A stretch of 64,000 bases of DNA from the NCBI GenBank assembly GCA_043228905.1, contig JBHGNT010000012.1, forward strand, positions 8,122,001-8,186,000. Reading direction: 5' to 3'. The DNA is from Azolla caroliniana. Taxonomy: Eukaryota > Polypodiophyta. Position 1 is the first letter of the stretch; each line of letters opens with the position of its first letter. The notes under the pieces are model-generated. The model ran no database searches. It saw only the letters and a list, made by a program, of their open reading frames with translations, and had not been told where the DNA came from. The translations under genes were made by a program, and so were the position numbers. Positions 58,256 through 64,000 of the stretch are shown here, in pieces.

Positions 58256-59200
58256 CCTTCACAACTACAAGGAAGAGGGCTCTTTGATCCCAAGAGTTAA
58301 GGAACCACTAGGTAGGATTGAAGGTCATGAATTGCGAGACAATGAGGCACAAACATTGAATATAGTAATTCGAGTACTTCCATATACTAGTCATAAATAG
58401 ATTATAGATCTTGGTCTGATCAAAGTTCAACCAGAATGGCACATATGTACTCATGAGAAGACATGGCCACCTAAGGTTAGTTGGGACCCTTTGCAATGAA
58501 TGTGGCATGATCCTTATGTGGGTCAAGGAAGCAAATCTATTCCTTTATTCCAATTCTCAAACCGCCCGAGACTCAACTGCTACAAAGGTCTGCACACATA
58601 TCATGTTCCTCACACAATTATCATCAAGTTTTGGCAGAAAATCTAGAAACAACATCATGTGAGGTGAATTACTACGTTCCAATGATTATTAATACGTAAG
58701 GCACTACCGGTTGGAGCATGGTAGCATGAGAACCTTAGCTCTCCTAATTGTGTAGTGTGCCCAAATGCAACAAAATCAATCCGACATGCATTGTGGGAAT
58801 GCTCAGAGACCCATCGAATATGGTGGGGGGTTGGCTGCCTATTGCAATTATGCTAGGTGCAAGCACACTCAAGTGGGGAAATATATGTTGGTTATCATGG
58901 CAAGCCTCAATTGACAGGTACGAGCATTAGGAGGAGGGGATGACTTTGGTGGTGAAAGCACAAGAGATTTTTTTTCCCACCATCAACAATATCCACACAA
59001 CTCCTATTACTGAATTAGTTAGCCCAATAACTCTTTGGACACTATGGAAACAGAGGTGTGGACGGGTCTTCTCCAACCAAACAACACATCCAATAATGTT
59101 AATGCAAGAGATATATGTGAAAGTGTTTTTAGAATTTAAGCTATTGAACACTAGAAGAATATAAGGTATGGAGCATTCACATTTGGAGGGCAAAACTGAA
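58256..59200 (+). pseudogene. Old LINE, part 2 (zinc-finger region of ORF2)
   Basis: It resumes the LINE: 'NCVVCPNATKSIRHALWECSETHRIW' (58745-58820) corresponds to the zf-RVT segment of the intact ORF2, followed by 'SPITLWTLWKQRCGRVFSNQTTHP' (about 59020-59090), equivalent to FTLWYIWKARCLKVFQGTVRP. Stops and frameshifts throughout. Confidence 0.85.
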
Positions 59201-59810
59201 CCAAGATATTAAGGAGAAGTCAAACTAAAAGTAAGAGACATGGATAAAAGTAAAAGGAGAAAAAGTGGACCATCTAAAAACAATCTAAAAAACATGGTCA
59301 TAACTCTTTCGTTTGAAACCCAAATATCATGTCCAAATATGGGTTGGAAAGCTCGTGAAGAGAGATATCTTTAGATTTTTACATCTCTAAATTTGGAGCT
59401 CTACTGAGGGACATATGGTGATTAGAATGTCGCTATGTCATAGCTAAAAATAGGAGATGAAAAACGTCTAAAAAAAACATGAAAAAGAGAGGAAGGAGCA
59501 AGAATAAGAGGATTATAAGAAGAGAGAAGGGGAGGATAGAGGAGGATCTAGGAATTGATACCTTTGTAATAAGGGGAGGAGAGTAAGGTTGTGTGTAGAG
59601 GCTCTTGATCTCTTCTTTGTGTGCGTATTTTCTTTCTTGGTCATGTAGGGTGTTTGAGGTGTTATCAATATATCTTTGTAGATTTGGAGAGATATATCTT
59701 TTTTCTCTCTTCCTTCCATCATGATCATTCATTATCAATAAATCTTTATGGATTTAGATTTATATATATTCTTTTCTCTCTCCTTTTTCTATCATCATCA
59801 TCATCAATAT
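59201..59810. other. Second segment interrupting the old LINE
   Basis: It separates LINE part 2 from its last coding stretch. It has a purine-rich first part (59460-59580) and a local direct duplication: 'ttatcaata(t/a)atctttgta/tggatttag' type blocks at about 59661 and 59733, each followed by a TTCTCTCTCC tract. It could be an LTR, but no ends were found. Confidence 0.4.
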
Positions 59811-60045
59811 GGAGTGAAGTTGTAGCCACTCTAAAGAGCCAATACGATGGCCTCAAGGGCGTCTGCGATAGAGTTGAAAGACAACGACTAGCCTTCATTC
59901 AACAATGGTCATCCTCTCCCTTTCTTGAGTTAGTGGGCATCCACATAAGATGGAACTATCACATCCATACAGGGATTTGTATATAACACTCTCATCTATA
60001 AAATTTTATAACTAATGGAAGAAGTGTTTTTTTGAAAGAAAAAAA
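59811..60045 (+). pseudogene. Old LINE, part 3 (ORF2 C-terminus and 3' end)
   Basis: 'VVATLKSQYDGLKGVCDRVERQRLAFIQQW' matches the position of LISCLRGQLEEICSHSNDVTTARLRFWQKW in the intact ORF2. It is followed by 3' UTR-like sequence ending 'taactaatggaagaagtg' and an A/T-rich tail near 60027-60045. Confidence 0.8.
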
Positions 60046-60428
60046 CACATAACAATAACTTCTCGATTAAAGATTCAGATTTTTATAATAACATTTGACA
60101 TTCTCTTTGTGTTGACGAGTATTACATGACAAAGATTTAATGTTTACTTATTCTTTAACAAAACATTGAAGTTTTAAAACATGATGTCTTGATATGGGGG
60201 GTCTAAAGGTAGAAGATAGAGAAAAAGTAGACAACCACAAATATATACAATGAAAACATTAATATTATAAGGAAAGGTATACAACCAAATGGTTAAGGCT
60301 ATAGACTATGTGAAATAAGGGGGGTAAAGTTGTAGTCCTAGTTGGCCCACTAGTGAGCTATCATTGTACATTTTTTATGGAAAAAGGGTAGGTGAGCATT
60401 CAATGAAACTTGTAGGTGCCTCTTTGAA

Positions 60429-60980
60429 TATAAAAAGGGGAGAGGAGGCCTCGATTCTTCTTCTTGGGTTTTTGAGACTTTAAAGGGTTTTGGGTGGTCT
60501 TTATTTTTTGAATTAGGGTTTTTGTCTTCTTCTTGTTCTTACTTGGAGTTTAGCATGGGGAGAGTGTTGTGTATGAGTGGAGTTTGAACCACTTTTCTTT
60601 CATCATCTTCTATTTATGTTTTATGAAGTTCTTCTTCTTCTCAACTTTTATTGTGTGTTGGGCAAGCATGGAGGAGAAAAGTTGGAAGACAGTTCAGTTC
60701 ATTGGTCGAGGAAAGAAGCTCCAAGTGGCACGTAGTAGGGCACATCAACAAGAGGCTACGTAATCGTTGATCATAGGTGGCCTCGTCAAAGACCAAGAAG
60801 TTTGGATCCTCACCCTTAGCTTAACTGCCCCCTTAACTTTTTTTATTACCATGATAAACATTTCTCATAATTACTATTGTGGTTATTTTGTAATCACTTT
60901 GTAAACCTTATTTTTTAAAGGGATTGTAAAACTAGAGTTTTGGTCTTAATCTAGGTTTATTGTATTAAACAAGTGTACTT
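60429..60980 (+). other. Transcription-unit-like segment with a 31-codon frame
   Basis: A TATA box (TATAAAAA, 60429-60436) is followed by a T-rich leader and an ATG at 60668 opening 31 codons (MEEKSWKTVQFIGRGKKLQ..., stop 60761-60763), then an AT-rich tail. The peptide is basic and not recognised. It could be an LTR with promoter and start of gag, a first exon, or a small gene; the sequence does not decide. Confidence 0.25.
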
Positions 60981-61019
60981 AGCCGTAATCTTGTGTTAAT
61001 CACTTGGGCACTGTCATGT

Positions 61020-61056
61020 TGAGAGGGAGAGAGAGAGGGAGAGAGAGAGGGAGCAA
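61020..61056. repeat. (GAGAGG)-type microsatellite
   Basis: Purine run of GA/GAGG units. Confidence 0.85.
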
Positions 61057-61092
61057 GCTTCAATTGTGGCGATTGTAAAAGGTGAAGGAATT

Positions 61093-61308
61093 CCTCCACT
61101 TTGAGGTTTCCTTCAGTCTAAGCTTTGAATTGAAAGTTCTATTTCACAAAAGGGGAAATTACACAAGGCAACACATGAAGGAGTTAAAAGTCTAAGCTTT
61201 CCTCCACTTTGAGGTTTCCTTCAGTCTAAGCTTTGAATTGAAAGTTCTATTTCACAAAAGGGGAAATTACACAAGGCAACACATGAAGGAGTTAAAAGTA
61301 TTTTCTCA
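61093..61308. repeat. Tandem duplication, 108-bp unit, two copies
   Basis: The block starting 'cctccactttgaggtttcc' occurs at 61093 and again at 61201. About 100 bp appear identical. The 10-12 bp 'agtctaagcttt' occurs both inside the unit and at the junction, so slippage or unequal exchange at this short homology would explain the duplication. No coding potential is evident. Confidence 0.92.
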
Positions 61309-62082
61309 TGGCTTCATGTCCTCCCTAGTTTAGGTTCCTTGCGGTCCCAATCGAGCAACACATGCACGCGCATTTACATGACAACTTAAGATTTAAAATA
61401 TAGTAAAAGACTTACAATAAAATTAGATAACATGCAATAAGACATAATATAGTAGGTTTCATAAACTTCAATTCCAAAACTCTCATGACTTCATAAGTTT
61501 ATACTTTGATTCCTCCAAAGTTTTTTTCGCTAAACATGTTTTAAGTTTATATTACAAACTTATGTATAATGACCAAGCACTAGCATACATGTAAACCAAT
61601 AATACACATCATCTTCAATTTGTTCATCCACAAATCAAACAATGTGCACATTATCGTTTCTCTCATCTAAATCATTATGATTCATACCTTTTTCATTTCC
61701 ATAATCCTTTTCAACTATAAATGGAATAGTTTCTTCCTTATGTAGGCATAAAATTTTCATTTACATTATCAAGTATAGAAGAAAGTTCAATTATACACAT
61801 ATTTGTTGCAATAAAATCTATGTCAATGGCTTTTCTTAGTGCTAAGGTGGCTCCTTTTCTTATTTGTAATGTCACAATGTTGCGTAAAAACGTGCATATG
61901 TGTGCTACTTGAGGGGGACCATGGAGGACATTTGCCACGTAAGAAGATTCTTTTGACCTCTTCTTTTGCTCACCTTGCATGGTGTCAACGTGAACATAAG
62001 AATTGAAGTGAATGATGGAGTCGATGATGTGTACAAAGGACTCAACGAGAACAAAGAAGCAAAGTGAAAGGAGTCAATGCAA
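61309..62082. other. Intergenic, nothing recognised
   Basis: AT-rich, no supported gene or element. Confidence 0.4.
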
Positions 62083-62375
62083 TCAAAAGACGACAATGCC
62101 AATGTAGGAGTCGAAGTAACTAATGGCACACTTGAGAAGAAGAAGAAGAAGAAGAAGAAGAAGAAGAAAATGATGATTTTCAAACTCTTTCCAAGTAGAT
62201 TTAGAGATGTTACCACCCCATAGAGAAGCACCGGTGTCACCAAAGTGTTGGAAAGGTATTTCTTGAGGACCCAACACTTAATATCTCCATGATTGCATGT
62301 GTTCTCAAATGCATAATATGATCGCTTGTAAGAGAAAAGAAATACAAAGCTTTTGTCTATCTTGCTTCTTATCAT
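62083..62375 (-). pseudogene. LINE reverse transcriptase remnant of another family, with (AAG)n
   Basis: The minus strand reads 'KYLSNTLVTPVLLYGV' and, in another frame, 'SLWGGNISKSTWKEFEN', fragments typical of the region after the reverse transcriptase in plant LINEs ('LVTPVLLYG..VWG', a short linker, then 'STWKEFE'). It is broken by a frameshift and by an AAG microsatellite at 62131-62169. It differs from the other LINE families in the window. Confidence 0.6.
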
Positions 62376-63048
62376 CTCAAGCTTAAATATTCCTATTTAG
62401 TCTAGTTGTGTTGTATGTTGTACACTAATATACAGGTCCTCAATAATCTTCCGCAATACTTTATTCAACATTTGGTATCAGAGAGACATTGTTGTTCGGG
62501 GCAACAAACAATGAAAAGTTGACAAAAGAAGCTAGCTGAAAGAAAAATACAAAACCAACAACATAGTCTGACACTAGTGTGGAAATCGGAAGTTTGACGG
62601 AAAGAACTTCTCCTTGTGGAAGGAAATGATGCAAGGTTGTTGATAATCTGGCGACAAATAGAACCCATTCGACACAACATTAGACCCGATTCAATGTCAG
62701 TCAAAGAATGGAGATTTTTGGACGAAATCTCCAGATCTATCATTCGAATGCGCTTGGCTGAAAACGTCTAGATTTTAGCATGGCGAAGGAGACATCAACA
62801 TTCTCTTTGTGGGAGAAACTTCAAGCCTCATACAAGAAAAAGTCTTCCTATACATATTCGATAGTTATTCAATATGAAGATAAGAGAGACAGATGTGGTG
62901 ACCCCCACAAAAACACCTTCATCTGGGTGTTGTCTGAGCTCTCCTCCCAAGGGATTTACTTCGAAGAAGAAGTTAAAGCCCTTGCCCTCCTTTTGAGCTT
63001 GCCGTTGAGTTGGGAAGTATTTTGCACGACATTCACCAACAACTACCC
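62376..63048 (+). pseudogene. Copia remnant: LTR end, primer binding site and gag fragment
   Basis: A probable LTR end (TTCAACA, to 62470) is followed by TTGGTATCAGAG (62472-62483), an initiator tRNA-Met primer site. Frames with shifts then give copia Gag: 'FDGKNFSLWKEMMQ', 'RPDSMSVKEWRFLDEISRSIIRMRLAENV', and from 62780 'MAKETSTFSLWEKLQASY... VLSELSSQGIYFEEEVKALALLLSLPLSWEVFCTTFTNN' to 63043. Gag is cut there by the LTR at 63049. The LTR start is not identified. Confidence 0.85.
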
Positions 63049-63488
63049 TGTAAAGATTATGCGTGGAAGCTAGAATAGAACATAACCGACTCAATGAGAT
63101 AGCAATAGAGAATACACAAAGAGTATGGAGATACACAAAATGTGTGTGTGTGAGAGAGAGAGAGAGAGGGAGGGAGAGAGACTAGTAAAACTTGAATTCA
63201 AAATAATATGCTCTATACATACAAATGTGCTCAAAGAGCACTTTTATACAATCCCTAACAACGGGCTGACACAAGTATTGTTAGTACTTTAATGCTCTCA
63301 TAAGAGCATCTGGCACTAACTCCTAAAGTTATTCTTGCTTGATGAAAATAGGAGCATGGGCCTCAAAAGGCCTATCGACTCCCCACTGATCTGGCTCCAC
63401 CGATCCAGGCCTAGCCGATCTATCTTCATCCGATCTGGCTCGTGGCTTACTCAGCCGATACAACCCATGTTGAGCTTGCTTCTCAACA
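63049..63488 (-). repeat. LTR of a minus-strand copia-like element (its 3' LTR)
   Basis: On the minus strand it runs from TGTTGAGAAG (63488) to CTTTACA (63049), 440 bp with TG...CA ends. It has a TATA-like TGTATAAAA (about 63243-63251) and a GA/GT microsatellite (63140-63180). A purine tract (CTTGAAGGGGAG on the minus strand, 63500-63489) adjoins it, as expected for a 3' LTR whose internal region lies to the right. It interrupts the gag frame of the older copia at 63048. The five bases before it, TACCC, would be one target duplication copy; the other lies outside the window. Confidence 0.75.
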
Positions 63489-63670
63489 CTCCCCTTCAAG
63501 CTTAACTTGAGTTTCCTCCTACTTTGTCAGTTCCTCACCTCGGCTCCTCCTGCTAGCTTGTCTCTTGGCAAACACTCCTCGACCCATCCGATGTTGTGAA
63601 GATTGCTGGCCTTAGCGAGAAAACCAGGAATAACGGGAACATCTACTGGGTGCGGCGTGGGCACCCACCC
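63489..63670 (-). other. Short internal piece next to the minus-strand LTR
   Basis: The minus strand holds a frame (…SNLHNIGWVEECLPRDKLAGGAEV) that could be the end of a pol gene, but I cannot match it with confidence. Confidence 0.35.
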
Positions 63671-64000
63671 TTGTGTATACATGCAAAATAATAGGGGAAC
63701 CTTTATGGCGCCAAACAAGAGTTAATTCGGGACAGAGAATCCCATGTACAACGGGATTTATCCCACATTGTTACGCATTCCTCTCCTTGTTTTATAAAAG
63801 GAAGGGAGTGTCCCTTGTAAAAGGGTTCCTAATTTTGAGGTTCCATAGGTCCCCTTTAGCGGGTTCCATTTTTAGGTTTCTTCATAATAGAGTTTGTTTC
63901 CATTTTGTTCGTCTAGGGTTTTATCTTGTACACTAACCTTCGTGTTGTGAGGCTAGAGCTAGGTTCCCTCTCTTTTGTTTTGTCCGGTCTCTGTTCTCTG
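63671..64000 (+). other. Possible LTR or promoter region at the right edge
   Basis: It contains TATAAAAG (63793-63800) followed by a leader-like stretch up to the window edge, and could start with TGTATACATG near 63673. That layout fits a 5' LTR running off the window, but no partner LTR or primer site is visible. Confidence 0.3.

Overview
This window is nuclear DNA of a land plant. The evidence is two spliced genes of plant families (a CYP71-clan A-type cytochrome P450 and a TRM/DUF4378 protein), plant-type Ty1/copia, Ty3/gypsy chromovirus and L1-type LINE elements primed or polyadenylated in the usual plant ways, and a short run of the plant telomere repeat CCCTAAA. The sequence does not let me name the clade. 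I see no rRNA gene, no functional tRNA gene and no prokaryotic feature.

Left part (1-12.8 kb): a satellite array with a 212-213 bp monomer that enters from the left edge. Block 1 (1-8460) is highly homogenised and has a higher-order structure built from four monomer types (A, B, C, D), arranged as trimers (ABC, about 636 bp) and tetramers (ABCD, about 849 bp). Block 2 (9149-12765) is more diverged and shows no obvious higher-order order. The blocks are separated by about 690 bp of unrelated, LTR-like, microsatellite-rich DNA. The array ends 1.4 kb before the intact two-exon P450 gene (14208-15888).

Middle part (16-42 kb): a nest of retrotransposons. An old minus-strand copia is split by a young, GC-rich, intact copia element (19555-24991; identical 661 bp LTRs, 5 bp target duplication GAGGT). 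A 5'- and 3'-truncated LINE follows and ends directly in telomere-type repeats (27534-27556). Next is an intact chromovirus (28138-35151; 454 bp LTRs with one difference, target duplication ATACC) with a long leader that carries about 56 bp repeats, each with a small palindrome. A young LINE on the minus strand (36665-42031) has an intact ORF2, a 5'-truncated ORF1, a poly(A) tail and a 17 bp target duplication.

Right part (42-64 kb): a five-exon minus-strand TRM-like gene (45085-49248) encoding about 1015 residues. It is followed by gene-poor AT-rich DNA with progressively older LINE pieces (52377-52739, 56600-60045, 62083-62375), local tandem duplications (75 bp and 108 bp units), and a copia gag remnant (62471-63048) interrupted by a minus-strand LTR at 63049-63488.

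The two host genes do not obviously act in one pathway. The dominant biology is satellite homogenisation and repeated, partly very recent retrotransposition into older elements.
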